From the IMG/VR virus record IMGVR_UViG_3300027969_000044, positions 62,001-126,000 of that record: a DNA stretch of 64,000 nt; one strand, written 5' to 3'. Source of the DNA: a virus. Position 1 is the first letter of the stretch; each line of letters starts with the position of its first letter. The notes beneath the pieces are model-generated. The model made no database searches, was not told where the DNA came from, and was given only the letters and a program-made list of their open reading frames with translations. Position numbers and translations under genes: made by a program. This document shows positions 1-8,124 of the stretch, piece after piece.

Positions 1-176
1 CCGAGGAAGCAATTGACTGGGTCCGCCAGCAGATGGAAAAAGAAAAACAATTTTTTGACTTGGCAAAGACTTCTAAATCTGTTAGTATTGCATTAGAAAA
101 CCTAAATAAAGCCAAAGCAGAACTAGAATTAATAGCCATCTTGGCGAAAGAGCACAATGAAGAAACCACCACTTAA
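1..176 (+). CDS. C-terminal end of an unidentified protein (partial)
   Basis: The reading frame is open from base 3 to the TAA at 174-176 and runs in from outside the window. The visible 57 residues are rich in Lys, Glu and Leu and look helical, with a possible coiled coil and a tail ending in Glu-Glu-Thr-Thr-Thr. The stop lies 20 bases inside the next gene, the same overlapping style seen through the rest of this array. I cannot assign a function from the fragment. Confidence 0.55.
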   Translation, partial: EEAIDWVRQQMEKEKQFFDLAKTSKSVSIALENLNKAKAELELIAILAKEHNEETTT

Positions 177-1836
177 CTTAACCCCACTACAGAAAGACTA
201 CGCAGTATATCTACCTGCGATTAGTTCGTTCTACAGTACATATATTGCTAAACAACGTTTAGAAGAATTTGTTTCTAAAGATCGTATTCCTAAAGGATTT
301 GATCGTGGCATCGAAGGCATGAATTTTTTAAATGAAGAAGAAGGATACTTTACATACAGATACGGCCTGTACTCTGCGGGTCACGCACAATTAGACTTAA
401 ACAAAAGTATGGTACAGGAGTCTATGATCCAACAACGTGATCGCAGTAAGACTATGATCTTAGGCGACTCGGGCGGATACCAGATCGGTAAAGGTGTTCT
501 TAAATTTGATTGGTTAGACTTTGAAGGTAAGAGTGCTAACAAGACTCGTCAAAATATTCTAGAGTGGTTAGAACTAACTGCTGATTGGTCAATGATGCTG
601 GACGTTCCTACTTGGGCGTGTGATCACATTCATAGTCCAAAGACCGGACTAAAAACATTTGAAGACTGTTTAGAAAAAACACGTTTTAATAACGACTACT
701 TCCTACAAAATAGATTAGGTCAAACTAAATGGCTTAATGTACTACAAGGTGGTGACTGGGATACTGCTGAAAAGTGGTACAACGGTGTTAAAGAATTTAG
801 CGATCCAACTGGTCCATACGCAGGCAAAGAAGCCGAAGGATGGGCAATGGGGGGTGCTAATATGTGTAAGATGGATATTACGTTAAAGCGTCTAATGACA
901 CTACGTGAAGACAACTTACTAAAAGGAAAAGACTGGATGCACTTTTTGGGTACTGCTCAACTAGACTGGTCTTGTTATCTAACTTTAATTCAACGTCAAA
1001 TTAGGAAGCATATCAATGAAAACTTTACCATCTCTTTTGATTGCGCCTCACCGTTTATCGCAACAGCGCACGGACTTGTCTACACAAACGCACAACACAC
1101 GAACAAAAGGTGGAGTGTTATTATGGACAAAGCCCCAGATAACAAATCATTGTCAGGACGTTCAGACATTCCATTCCCATTCGCAAGCGAAACAGGAAGT
1201 AGATTAACAATGGAAGATATTGCGTACTATGATATTGGTACACGCAAGACCGATGCCGAGTTAGGTACTAAGAAAGATAAAAACGGCAATGACGTTCAGA
1301 TTGAATTTGATCACTTGAAAAAAGAGCATTACAATATTGTCCCAAGACTTAACAAATTAGACAAGATTCCAAACAAAACATCTTGGGACAGTTTTGCCTA
1401 CGCTCTAATGATGGGCCATAACGTAGAATGCCATATTGTTGCTGTACAACGTGCTCAACAATTAATGGACATTGAGACTGTACGATTTAAACCTAATTGG
1501 AGAAGTTGGGGTATCGAGGGTAAGAAGGAAAAAGAATTTAGTGATTGGGTTCCCCGTAGAATCTTGTACTTTGCTACATTCATTGAAGAACTATTTGAAA
1601 CTAAGACAAAATCTGAAGCTTTTGAGTTAATCGATAGTGCTACTGTATTCTTACGTAGTTTAGAAGGTGCTCGTTTACAAGGCGGTCCTGCTCAAAACGA
1701 ATTTAATAATTTGTTTACAATTGAAGACAAGTCTATAGTAAGACTTGCGCCAGATGGCACGCCACTTTTCGATCAACAAGATGATCCAAGTTTACGTATA
1801 CTAGAGGAAAACATCCAAGATGCGAATGAGCCTTGA
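157..1836 (+). CDS. dpdA: DpdA-like DNA guanine transglycosylase (tRNA-guanine transglycosylase fold)
   Basis: This 559-residue protein is a paralogue of tRNA-guanine transglycosylase that would exchange guanine in phage DNA for a 7-deazaguanine base. The fold's key motifs appear in order. DSGGYQ near residue 105 matches DSGGFQ, which holds the general acid/base Asp. NVLQGG near 194 and GWAMGG near 228 match the base-pocket glycines. FDCASPF near 294 matches the FDC.MPTR element with the nucleophile Asp. Its length and divergence from bacterial Tgt fit phage DpdA rather than a tRNA enzyme. The folE, queD-like and queE genes in the same array would supply its base. Substrate (DNA rather than tRNA) is inferred from this context. 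Confidence 0.82.
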   Translation: MKKPPLNLTPLQKDYAVYLPAISSFYSTYIAKQRLEEFVSKDRIPKGFDRGIEGMNFLNEEEGYFTYRYGLYSAGHAQLDLNKSMVQESMIQQRDRSKTMILGDSGGYQIGKGVLKFDWLDFEGKSANKTRQNILEWLELTADWSMMLDVPTWACDHIHSPKTGLKTFEDCLEKTRFNNDYFLQNRLGQTKWLNVLQGGDWDTAEKWYNGVKEFSDPTGPYAGKEAEGWAMGGANMCKMDITLKRLMTLREDNLLKGKDWMHFLGTAQLDWSCYLTLIQRQIRKHINENFTISFDCASPFIATAHGLVYTNAQHTNKRWSVIMDKAPDNKSLSGRSDIPFPFASETGSRLTMEDIAYYDIGTRKTDAELGTKKDKNGNDVQIEFDHLKKEHYNIVPRLNKLDKIPNKTSWDSFAYALMMGHNVECHIVAVQRAQQLMDIETVRFKPNWRSWGIEGKKEKEFSDWVPRRILYFATFIEELFETKTKSEAFELIDSATVFLRSLEGARLQGGPAQNEFNNLFTIEDKSIVRLAPDGTPLFDQQDDPSLRILEENIQDANEP

Positions 1837-2020
1837 TAAAATGGAAAAACACATTGAAATCTTAAAAGAGATTAGAAATGTGCTTGACAGAGACATAGCA
1901 GAGAAGTTAAAATATAGTAGTGCTAGTCAAGACGAGATTGATCAAATGAAAGCTCGTCTACTAGAAATGGACAGACAAATCGAACAAGAATTAAAGAGTA
2001 TTGGAAACAGATATGAATAG
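1820..2020 (+). CDS. Small coiled-coil protein of unknown function
   Basis: This 66-residue, highly charged protein is almost entirely heptad-like helix (Leu, Ile and Met spaced between Lys/Glu). It starts 17 bases inside dpdA and runs into the next gene, so it is translationally coupled to both. A second ATG at 1826 would give nearly the same product. There is no recognisable domain. Its position suggests a small partner of DpdA or its neighbour, but that is inference only. Confidence 0.5.
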   Translation: MRMSLDKMEKHIEILKEIRNVLDRDIAEKLKYSSASQDEIDQMKARLLEMDRQIEQELKSIGNRYE

Positions 2021-2537
2021 AGATTACATAACTGGTAAAGCTGAAGCAGTTGAGTTTTTTACTGGAATTGAAATTGAACACACTCCTGCTTACGGAATGG
2101 AAACATTGTTTGTAACAGGTGTACACAGTCCCGATACTATCCTAGCAATGGCTGAAGAAAATAATGTTAAACATATTTATTTTGGAGCTAACCAAAGTTT
2201 TAGAACCGGTGGTGTTAACGATGCCGTAACTTGGGGACTTTGGGAAAAGATGATCTTTCCATGTCTTAAAAAAGGATACTGGTGTACATTAGACTTTGAT
2301 GTTAAAGAAGTTGAGGGACTAGTTGAGGGCGGATTTTGTGAGCACCGAAAATTCATTCCTATGATTTCGGTAAAAATTCCCTACTTGACACAACTCAATT
2401 ATAATGCTACAATTAAGATTGACGACAAGGGGTTTGAAGCAACTAACCCCGGTGTGTGGACTCATCAACTTCATGATCTTATGAAGCGTGAGAAATTTAC
2501 TGACTGGGATCAGTATAAGGACGATGAAATTTTATGA
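2013..2537 (+). CDS. Conserved-looking phage protein of unknown function in the DpdA cluster
   Basis: About 174 residues starting at the ATG at 2013 (an upstream TTG at 2001 is less likely). The stop overlaps the next start by four bases. It is a soluble, mixed alpha/beta protein with many aromatic residues and several acidic stretches, including LDFDVKEVEG and a C-terminal DWDQYKDDE. Two Cys lie in the middle (FPCLKKGYWC) and a Cys-Glu-His follows (GFCEHRK). I do not recognise a family. Lying between dpdA and a QueD-like gene, it could belong to the base-modification pathway. Confidence 0.6.
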   Translation: MNRDYITGKAEAVEFFTGIEIEHTPAYGMETLFVTGVHSPDTILAMAEENNVKHIYFGANQSFRTGGVNDAVTWGLWEKMIFPCLKKGYWCTLDFDVKEVEGLVEGGFCEHRKFIPMISVKIPYLTQLNYNATIKIDDKGFEATNPGVWTHQLHDLMKREKFTDWDQYKDDEIL

Positions 2538-2956
2538 GTTCAGTCATTAACAATTATGCTCCGGAATGCTCTTATCCCGGTTGTACTAATAAAGTTGGTT
2601 ATCATAAAAAGTACAATAAACAAGATGGATCTCCCGGCGCAAAATGGAAGAGTTGTTGCGAGTTTCACAGAAAGGCTCAAAAACCCGCTATGGATAAATT
2701 TAAAATGAAATCTGGATGTGCTAATGTTGACGCTCATCACGGATTTAAATGTACCTCAAATATTACTAGCCCCGGACAATTAGATATTAATCACATTGAC
2801 GGTAATAGATATAACAACTCCCCAGAAAATCGAGAAGTGTTATGTAAGGTGTGCCATCAACAAGTTACAATTGATAACGAACACTACTTAAATAGATACT
2901 CGCACATAAATCCTAATTTTAATAAACATTTTGAAGAAATAAAGCATGAACAATGA
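2534..2956 (+). CDS. HNH endonuclease
   Basis: This 140-residue protein ends in an HNH nuclease domain. LDINHIDGNRYNNSPENREV (about residues 78-97) carries the His that activates water, the Asn and the loop of the motif, followed by LCKVCHQQ, whose Cys pair and His fit the zinc-binding HNH subtype. Two further Cys pairs (CSYPGC near residue 12 and SCCEFH near 40) suggest an N-terminal zinc-ribbon DNA-binding part. Free-standing HNH genes of this type are often homing endonucleases in T4-like phages. No intron is visible here. Confidence 0.8.
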   Translation: MSSVINNYAPECSYPGCTNKVGYHKKYNKQDGSPGAKWKSCCEFHRKAQKPAMDKFKMKSGCANVDAHHGFKCTSNITSPGQLDINHIDGNRYNNSPENREVLCKVCHQQVTIDNEHYLNRYSHINPNFNKHFEEIKHEQ

Positions 2957-3347
2957 ACTATCTATGATTTGGGTTACCTTCCGTAAAGAAGGCATTCACC
3001 TGTACCCTGCCGCGGCAACTGATCCAAAGTTAGCTACAGGCGACGAATACGATGTCAGTTTCCTTGGAACTCCGCATCGTCATATTTTCCATTTTAAAGT
3101 TTCTATCCAGGTCTTCCAAGATGACCGCGATATTGAATTTATCCAGTTTAAGCGTTGGCTTGAAAAGTGCTACAGCGATGGCACATTAGAGCTCAACCAC
3201 AAATCCTGTGAGATGATTGCTCGTGATCTTAACGACATTATCAAAGCAAGATACCCCGGTCGCAAGACCATCATTGACGTAAGTGAAGACGGCGAGAATG
3301 GCGCCACACTTACATTCCTTAATCATATTTCTACAATGGAATCTTAA
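2946..3347 (+). CDS. Divergent QueD/PTPS-like protein (candidate 6-carboxytetrahydropterin synthase)
   Basis: 133 residues, or 127 from the alternative ATG at 2964. The pattern follows the 6-pyruvoyl-tetrahydropterin synthase fold. An isolated His (GIHLYP) is followed by an H-R-H-x-x-H cluster in the place of the HGH zinc motif. Then come a beta strand, an acidic D-I-E-F-I-Q-F segment like the family's GWIIDF, a helix CEMIARDL with the conserved Glu, and VSEDGENGA in the place of VxETxxxG. QueD turns the FolE product into 6-carboxytetrahydropterin, which QueE uses, and folE and queE are both in this array. Similarity is weak and a role is inferred from motif order plus context. Confidence 0.5.
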   Translation: MNNELSMIWVTFRKEGIHLYPAAATDPKLATGDEYDVSFLGTPHRHIFHFKVSIQVFQDDRDIEFIQFKRWLEKCYSDGTLELNHKSCEMIARDLNDIIKARYPGRKTIIDVSEDGENGATLTFLNHISTMES

Positions 3348-3348
3348 A

Positions 3349-3594
3349 ATGGCAGTCCCTGCTTATATCCAAAAAACCCTCCGTATGAAACCCGAAGTCG
3401 AAAAGATTTTTGACGACCTCGAAGCATGGCACGACTACTGTCGTTTTAATATGCTTAACTTCAATCAGGCGGATTTGTATCGCTCACATGATTGGCGTAA
3501 TTCTCAACGTGCTAACGGCACATATGAGCGCAAGCCATACCTGGGCAAAAAGCCACGTTACGAAGGTCGTCCTGAATACAGGAACAATCGTTAA
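3349..3594 (+). CDS. Small conserved T4-like phage protein of unknown function
   Basis: 81 residues from the ATG at 3349, just after the stop of the QueD-like gene. The N-terminal half is a predicted helix (MKPEVEKIFDDLEAWHDYCR) and the C-terminal half is Arg, Lys, Tyr and Gly rich and probably disordered and nucleic-acid binding. Proteins of this pattern occur in T4-like phages of aquatic bacteria. No enzymatic motif is visible. Confidence 0.65.
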   Translation: MAVPAYIQKTLRMKPEVEKIFDDLEAWHDYCRFNMLNFNQADLYRSHDWRNSQRANGTYERKPYLGKKPRYEGRPEYRNNR

Positions 3595-4692
3595 ATGAAA
3601 GTATTCCTCGTTGATCTCGAGGCAGTAGAGACTAGGTACACTGGTCAATGGAAGACTCATGTACCTGCTCTACTTAGAAAGAGAGGTTTTAATGTTCAAG
3701 TTATATCGGGTCCTAGCGATATTCCTAGCGCCACTACTCCTGGTGCCTTTCTCAATTTTGGGGGCACTAATATCTATAAGGCAAACCAAGTGGAACAGCT
3801 TGGAAGACTTTTTTGTTCAGGATCCGTCAAGGCTGGCGATCATTTTATTTTTACTGACGCTTGGCATCCGGGCATTATAAACTTAAAGTACATGAGTGAG
3901 TTGTTAGGTATTCCTATTACAACACACGGTCTTTGGCATGCCGGCAGTTATGATCCACAAGATTTCTTAGGACGTTTAGTTGGTAATAAGCCCTGGGTAA
4001 GGCACGCCGAAAAGAGTTTCTTCCACGCATTTGATCATAACTACTTTGCTACGCAATTCCATATTAAACTGTTCTATACTAATCTATTAAACGATTATCC
4101 TACAGAGAATCCGTGGTTTAGTGAACACCTTGATGAAATTCTAAAAGGTGAAGATCCTAGATTTGTGCGTACTGGTTGGCCTATGGAGTATATGCCAGAT
4201 ATGTTTACTATGTATAAGAACATGCCCAAGCGTGATCTTATACTGTTCCCTCATCGCATAGCGCCAGAGAAACAGGTTGAAATATTCCGTGACTTAGCTA
4301 CACATTTGCCGCAATATGAATTTGTTGTCTGTCAGGATCAACAGCTAACCAAGAACGAATATCATAATTTACTAGGCGAATCTAAACTAGTGTTTAGTGC
4401 TAACTTACAAGAAACATTAGGCATCAGTTGGTACGAAGGCGCATTAGTTGATGCTATTCCAATGGTTCCAGATCGTCTAAGCTATTCAGAAATGGCTTAT
4501 GATACATTTAAGTATCCTAGCGAGTGGACTGAAAGTTGGAATCATTATGTAGCAAATCGTAAAGAAATTTGTAATAAGATTATCCAGTATATGGAAAACT
4601 ATGACAAGTTCCTTCCTCAGTTACAAAAGCAGGCACAAGACCTAACTAAGTTATTCTTTAGTGCTAATAACCTTATACAAAATATAAAATGA
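3595..4692 (+). CDS. GT-B fold glycosyltransferase
   Basis: 365 residues with two Rossmann-like halves. The C-terminal half carries the retaining GT4-type signature: LILFPHRIAPEKQVEIF near residue 216, the strand ending YEFVVCQDQ, and SANLQETLGISWYEGALVDA near 271-290, where the conserved E-x(7)-E binds the nucleotide sugar. The acceptor is unknown. The start codon follows the preceding stop directly, and the stop overlaps the dehydrogenase-like gene by four bases, so the two are probably co-translated. It could glycosylate a modified base, a lipid or surface sugar, or a virion protein. The sequence does not decide between these. Confidence 0.75.
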   Translation: MKVFLVDLEAVETRYTGQWKTHVPALLRKRGFNVQVISGPSDIPSATTPGAFLNFGGTNIYKANQVEQLGRLFCSGSVKAGDHFIFTDAWHPGIINLKYMSELLGIPITTHGLWHAGSYDPQDFLGRLVGNKPWVRHAEKSFFHAFDHNYFATQFHIKLFYTNLLNDYPTENPWFSEHLDEILKGEDPRFVRTGWPMEYMPDMFTMYKNMPKRDLILFPHRIAPEKQVEIFRDLATHLPQYEFVVCQDQQLTKNEYHNLLGESKLVFSANLQETLGISWYEGALVDAIPMVPDRLSYSEMAYDTFKYPSEWTESWNHYVANRKEICNKIIQYMENYDKFLPQLQKQAQDLTKLFFSANNLIQNIK

Positions 4693-5501
4693 ATGATTCT
4701 TTTTACCCTCGAATAGGCATTGTTGGTTTAGGATTTGTAGGCGAAGCAATTCGTTCTTCTACTGAATTTGTACCAGACAACGTAGTATGCGTAGACTCAG
4801 ATGTACGTAAAGGATATGTTGGAACTTACGCAGACTTAATGACGTGTGAAGGCATCTTTATATGTGTGCCAAGTCCGATGGGTCCGGACGGGAAGTGCGA
4901 TACAAGCATTTTAGAAAATGTTTTAGAAAAGCTAAAAGACTTTCGAGGTGTTATTATTTCTAAAGTAACAGCACCTCCAGACATTTACCAACGCCTTAAC
5001 AAACAATATCCCAATCTAGTTCATGCTCCTGAATTTTTAACGGCGGCCAATGCCAGTAGAGATTATGCCAATGCTAAATGGTGTATCATTGGCGGCGATG
5101 TCCGTGCTTATAGAAACGAAGCCGAACGCATTATTAAGATGACACAACCTGGACTAGAAACTGTTAAATTTTGTAGTATTGGAGACGCCGCTCTAGCCAA
5201 ATATGCTATTAATAATTTCTTAGCTACCAAAGTGGTTTTTATGAATGAGCTGTATCAACTGGCTAATAAGACAGGATTAAATTATGATGTAGTGGCTAAT
5301 TTAATTAAACAAGATATACGCATCGGCGATAGTCATATGCGTGTTCCAGGAACAGACGGATCATTAGGATTTGGCGGATACTGCTTTCCTAAAGATACCG
5401 AAGCACTATTAAATTATGCAAAGCAATACGGTATTGACCTAAATGTAATATCATCAGCAGTACAGAAAAATTTGCTGTTGAGGTTGACTGAACCTAAATA
5501 A
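4689..5501 (+). CDS. UDP-glucose/GDP-mannose dehydrogenase-like protein, short form
   Basis: 270 residues. An NAD-binding Rossmann motif GIVGLGFVGEA sits at the N-terminus and ICVPSPM follows. The PEFLTAANASRDY segment matches the family's PEFLREG element. KYAINNFLATKVVFMNEL is the conserved central helix, and GFGGYCFPKDTEAL holds the catalytic Cys. Family members are normally about 390-440 residues. The C-terminal UDP-binding domain is missing here and the protein ends about 25 residues after the Cys motif. It may be a minimal or altered sugar or hydroxyacid dehydrogenase. The active-site residues are intact, so I do not call it a pseudogene. Confidence 0.75.
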   Translation: MNDSFYPRIGIVGLGFVGEAIRSSTEFVPDNVVCVDSDVRKGYVGTYADLMTCEGIFICVPSPMGPDGKCDTSILENVLEKLKDFRGVIISKVTAPPDIYQRLNKQYPNLVHAPEFLTAANASRDYANAKWCIIGGDVRAYRNEAERIIKMTQPGLETVKFCSIGDAALAKYAINNFLATKVVFMNELYQLANKTGLNYDVVANLIKQDIRIGDSHMRVPGTDGSLGFGGYCFPKDTEALLNYAKQYGIDLNVISSAVQKNLLLRLTEPK

Positions 5502-5512
5502 TAGTATAAAAT
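5484..5512 (+). promoter_or_regulatory. Predicted sigma70-type promoter upstream of folE
   Basis: TTGACT at 5484-5489 and TAAAAT at 5507-5512 are separated by 17 bases (TATAAA at 5505 is an alternative -10). It overlaps the end of the preceding gene and sits about 45 bases before the folE start, after one of the few gaps in the array. A GGAG ribosome site follows at 5545-5548. Confidence 0.5.
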
Positions 5513-5556
5513 AAACAAATGGCAATCCACTGCCTTAACATCGGAGAATAAAAACA

Positions 5557-6321
5557 ATGACAGAATCATTAACATACAAAAATACACTTGCTGGCGCTGA
5601 ACAGCAAGATGATGACAACAAAGAATATAAAGAAGCATACTTGGGCGATCACATTCGCTTTAAAATGAAGCGTGAAGGCAAACGCTTTTGGGCGGGCGAT
5701 AACATTAGCGATTATTTGTACGAAGGCGATATAGAAAAACTAATCGACGAAGCAACACCAGCATTTGAAAAAGTGTTAGACTGTTTGCTGATTGATCGTG
5801 AAAACGATCCTAATAGTAAAGGTACAGCAAGACGTCTTGCTAAAATGTACTTTAATGAAATAATGGCAGGAAGATATGAACCAGGACCAGATGCAACAGC
5901 GTTTCCAAATGATTCGGCGGACCGTTACGAAGGTATGTTGGTTGTTCGCAGTGAGCTTCGCAGTATGTGTAGCCATCATCACCAACCCGTTAGTGGCGTT
6001 GCTTATATTGGTATTATTGCGGCTCAGAAACTCATCGGACTTAGCAAGTATACGAGGATCGCTCAGTGGTGTGCCCGTCGAGGTACTCTCCAGGAGGAAC
6101 TTTGTAATGACATTGCTAGGGAAATCAGCAGAGCAACAGAGTCAGAAAACGTAGCAGTCTATGTTCAAGCAGTACATGGGTGTTGCGAGAATCGTGGCAT
6201 TATGGCACATTCATCATTGACTCAGACTACAGTACTAAAAGGAACATTCAAAGATGATCCTCATACAAAGAAAGAGTTCTTTGACAACATTAAACTCCAA
6301 CAAGAGTTTGCTCCTCGATGA
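5557..6321 (+). CDS. folE: GTP cyclohydrolase I
   Basis: The enzyme opens GTP to dihydroneopterin triphosphate, the first step to folate and to 7-deazaguanines. The 254-residue protein has the type I signature: SMCSHHHQPVSGVAYIGI (near residues 129-146) with zinc-binding Cys and His, LIGLSKYTRIAQWCARR, the LQEELCNDIA helix, and VHGCCENRGIMAHSS with the third zinc ligand and catalytic region. The first 60 residues are a charged extension. With dpdA, queE and the QueD-like gene it points to 7-deazaguanine synthesis. It has its own promoter and a GGAG site 9 bases before the ATG. The next gene overlaps its stop by four bases. Confidence 0.92.
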   Translation: MTESLTYKNTLAGAEQQDDDNKEYKEAYLGDHIRFKMKREGKRFWAGDNISDYLYEGDIEKLIDEATPAFEKVLDCLLIDRENDPNSKGTARRLAKMYFNEIMAGRYEPGPDATAFPNDSADRYEGMLVVRSELRSMCSHHHQPVSGVAYIGIIAAQKLIGLSKYTRIAQWCARRGTLQEELCNDIAREISRATESENVAVYVQAVHGCCENRGIMAHSSLTQTTVLKGTFKDDPHTKKEFFDNIKLQQEFAPR

Positions 6322-6431
6322 GATACATTACAAATAAATTTGAAAGTATCCGTTTACCAGTAGAAGCAGGGTTATTAGAATGGTTACAGGAAAACTACCC
6401 TGCTTCTAAATATTATATAAAGGAAATATAA
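6318..6431 (+). CDS. Tiny ORF (37 residues) coupled to folE
   Basis: Begins with an ATGA overlap on the folE stop and ends one base before the next gene. The peptide is MRYITNKFES followed by an amphipathic stretch (LLEWLQENYP). No family is recognised. Its exact packing between neighbours argues for a translated gene, although a perfect inverted repeat inside it (6361-6408) means the region may also act as RNA. Confidence 0.5.
   Translation: MRYITNKFESIRLPVEAGLLEWLQENYPASKYYIKEI
6361..6408 (+). repeat. 12-bp perfect inverted repeat (possible mRNA hairpin)
   Basis: TAGAAGCAGGGT at 6361-6372 is the exact reverse complement of 6397-6408, with a 24-base loop. It sits between folE and the 63-residue gene, inside the tiny ORF. 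A U-run does not follow, so it is not a standard terminator. It could stabilise the folE mRNA end or attenuate reading into the next genes. Confidence 0.55.
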
Positions 6432-6432
6432 A

Positions 6433-6624
6433 ATGACAAAACTAGCTAAACTGGCAAAAGTAAATGAGAATATCAGTGTCAATCGTTACGACAACGGTTG
6501 GATGGTAGAAATTGGTGGACGTGATGGTGAGAGTGATTGGAAAAATTGTAAAATTCTTTGTAACACAGAAGAAGAGATGATTTCTGTAATCAAAGAATGG
6601 AACACTAAAGATTTGGACAACTAA
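6433..6624 (+). CDS. Small conserved phage protein of unknown function
   Basis: 63 residues with a beta-rich core (SVNRYDNGWMVEIGGRD) and an acidic helix at the C-terminus (TEEEMISVIKEW). Similar small proteins with the YDNGWMVEI-type core occur in T4-like phages of aquatic bacteria. An AAGGAAAT stretch lies before the ATG. No catalytic motif. Confidence 0.62.
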   Translation: MTKLAKLAKVNENISVNRYDNGWMVEIGGRDGESDWKNCKILCNTEEEMISVIKEWNTKDLDN

Positions 6625-6625
6625 T

Positions 6626-6841
6626 ATGAATTCCGTAGACATGGCTAACAACCTAATTTTTAGAGCCAAACACTTAGAAGAATTTACTGTAACTACGGAT
6701 GTTCCCGAAGACTTTCGTTTTAATGGAGTTATTCCATTTGACATGACCATCGAAGATAGTGTAATATATGCTAAAGTGTTCGCTGTCGATTTTAATGAGG
6801 CAGTTGAACGTTTGAATAACTTTTTAGAAAGTTGCAAATGA
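6626..6841 (+). CDS. Small protein of unknown function
   Basis: 71 residues, one base after the previous stop. It has a predicted beta-alpha layout ending in the helix DFNEAVERLNNFLESC. Its stop overlaps the following cupin-like gene by four bases (ATGA). No family recognised. Confidence 0.55.
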   Translation: MNSVDMANNLIFRAKHLEEFTVTTDVPEDFRFNGVIPFDMTIEDSVIYAKVFAVDFNEAVERLNNFLESCK

Positions 6842-7308
6842 AATGGTTTTTAAACTGGCTTGATAGCATTGGAAGGAAGCGTGTTATTATGGATCGTCTT
6901 TGTAACGAACCATATTTAGAACGCTATTACTTGTTCTTGAAAGATAGGAACAAGTTCCCATTTAATGTGTTCCTACACAAATTTTTAAAAGGTGATCCAG
7001 ATGATGTACACGACCATCCGTGGCCCTATGCTACACTAATTTTAAAAGGCGGTTATTATGAATGGATTCCACAATTTAATACAGACGGTACAAAAAGTTG
7101 CGAGATTCGTAAGTGGCGTGGACCCGGCCATTTTAGGATTTGTAGCCCTAACAGTTATCATCGTGTTGAACTAAAATCAGGTGTTACAGCTTGGACATTG
7201 TTTATGCCAGGTCCACATAAACGAGACTGGGGTTTCCTAGTTAATAATAAATGGATCCAAAATGAAACTTATTTGAAAGAACGTTATGAAGCAAGTAATA
7301 AGCAATAA
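6838..7308 (+). CDS. Cupin-fold protein
   Basis: 156 residues from the ATG at 6838, which overlaps the previous stop as ATGA (an ATG six bases upstream is less favoured). The core has cupin metal-site features: VHDHPWPYATLILKGGYYEW near residues 59-78 for the first motif, and SPNSYHRVELKSG for the second, giving the His set of a small metal-binding beta-barrel. These proteins are often sugar isomerases, epimerases or dioxygenases. The substrate cannot be read from sequence. It lies among nucleotide and sugar genes. Confidence 0.6.
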   Translation: MKWFLNWLDSIGRKRVIMDRLCNEPYLERYYLFLKDRNKFPFNVFLHKFLKGDPDDVHDHPWPYATLILKGGYYEWIPQFNTDGTKSCEIRKWRGPGHFRICSPNSYHRVELKSGVTAWTLFMPGPHKRDWGFLVNNKWIQNETYLKERYEASNKQ

Positions 7309-7846
7309 AGAGTACAAAGGCCTTATCAATAAAATCTGTCGCGATATCGCAAATAGCGAGTGGCGTCCTGATTACATTGCTGGTATTAGTCGCGGCGGGT
7401 TGCCGGCGGCTGTAATGATCAGTCATTATTTAGACGTACCTATGTACACGCTAAACGTAAGTTTGCGTGATCATGCGTTTGGTCCAGAAAGTAATTTGTG
7501 GATGGCTGAAGATGCCTACGGTTACATTAACTACGAAGGTGAAATTCCTGCCCCCAAAGGTCGTATTACTAGTGATCCTGTCCTACGTAAGAAGATTCTT
7601 ATTGTAGACGACATTAACGATACCGGGGCTACTATTAACTGGATCTTAAATGATTGGCCAAGTGGGTGTTTACCAACTGATCCCGCATGGGAAGACATCT
7701 GGAACAATAGTGTTCGATTTGCCACAGTAGTAGATAATCAAAGTAGCAAGGCAAACGTACCCATGGACTATGTCGGTATGGAAATTAACAAAGCAGAAAA
7801 GAATGTTTGGATTGAATTTCCATACGAAGAATGGTGGACAAAATGA
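7286..7846 (+). CDS. Phosphoribosyltransferase (purine PRT-like)
   Basis: 186 residues of type I phosphoribosyltransferase fold. KILIVDDINDTGATI (near residues 106-120) is the PRPP-binding motif with its two acidic residues and the DTGAT loop. ISRGGLPAAVMI near 35-46 is the PPi loop region. This family joins a free base to ribose-5-phosphate, and the closest bacterial pattern is the xanthine/guanine/hypoxanthine type. The start overlaps the preceding gene by 23 bases. In a 7-deazaguanine phage it could salvage purine bases to raise the GTP pool, which is an inference. Confidence 0.78.
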   Translation: MKQVISNKEYKGLINKICRDIANSEWRPDYIAGISRGGLPAAVMISHYLDVPMYTLNVSLRDHAFGPESNLWMAEDAYGYINYEGEIPAPKGRITSDPVLRKKILIVDDINDTGATINWILNDWPSGCLPTDPAWEDIWNNSVRFATVVDNQSSKANVPMDYVGMEINKAEKNVWIEFPYEEWWTK

Positions 7847-8124
7847 CTCCGCAAATAAAAGAAGCAATGGACATTCTTCAAGAAGAGTGTGCCGAGGTTA
7901 TACAAGCGGTAAGTAAAATTAGTCGCTTTGGTTTAGATAATTATAAACCAAATAAGCCTAAAACTAATCGAGAACATCTCGAAGAAGAACTAGGTGATAT
8001 GTTAGCTATGATCGACATCTTACAAGAAATGGATGTCGTGTCATATACTAACATTGAAAAAGCACAAGCGGCCAAAATTGAAAAACTTAAACAATGGTCA
8101 AATATCTATGAGCAATCTACCTAA
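7843..8124 (+). CDS. MazG-like nucleotide pyrophosphohydrolase
   Basis: 93 residues starting at an ATGA overlap with the phosphoribosyltransferase. It shows the four-helix MazG/all-alpha NTP pyrophosphatase metal motifs: LQEECAEVIQAV (EExxE) near residue 12 and LEEELGDMLAMIDIL (ExxD) near 46. This superfamily hydrolyses NTPs or dNTPs to monophosphates. In phages, relatives remove unwanted nucleotides or reshape the host nucleotide pool. The gene sits next to purine salvage and the FolE pathway. Confidence 0.78.
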   Translation: MTPQIKEAMDILQEECAEVIQAVSKISRFGLDNYKPNKPKTNREHLEEELGDMLAMIDILQEMDVVSYTNIEKAQAAKIEKLKQWSNIYEQST

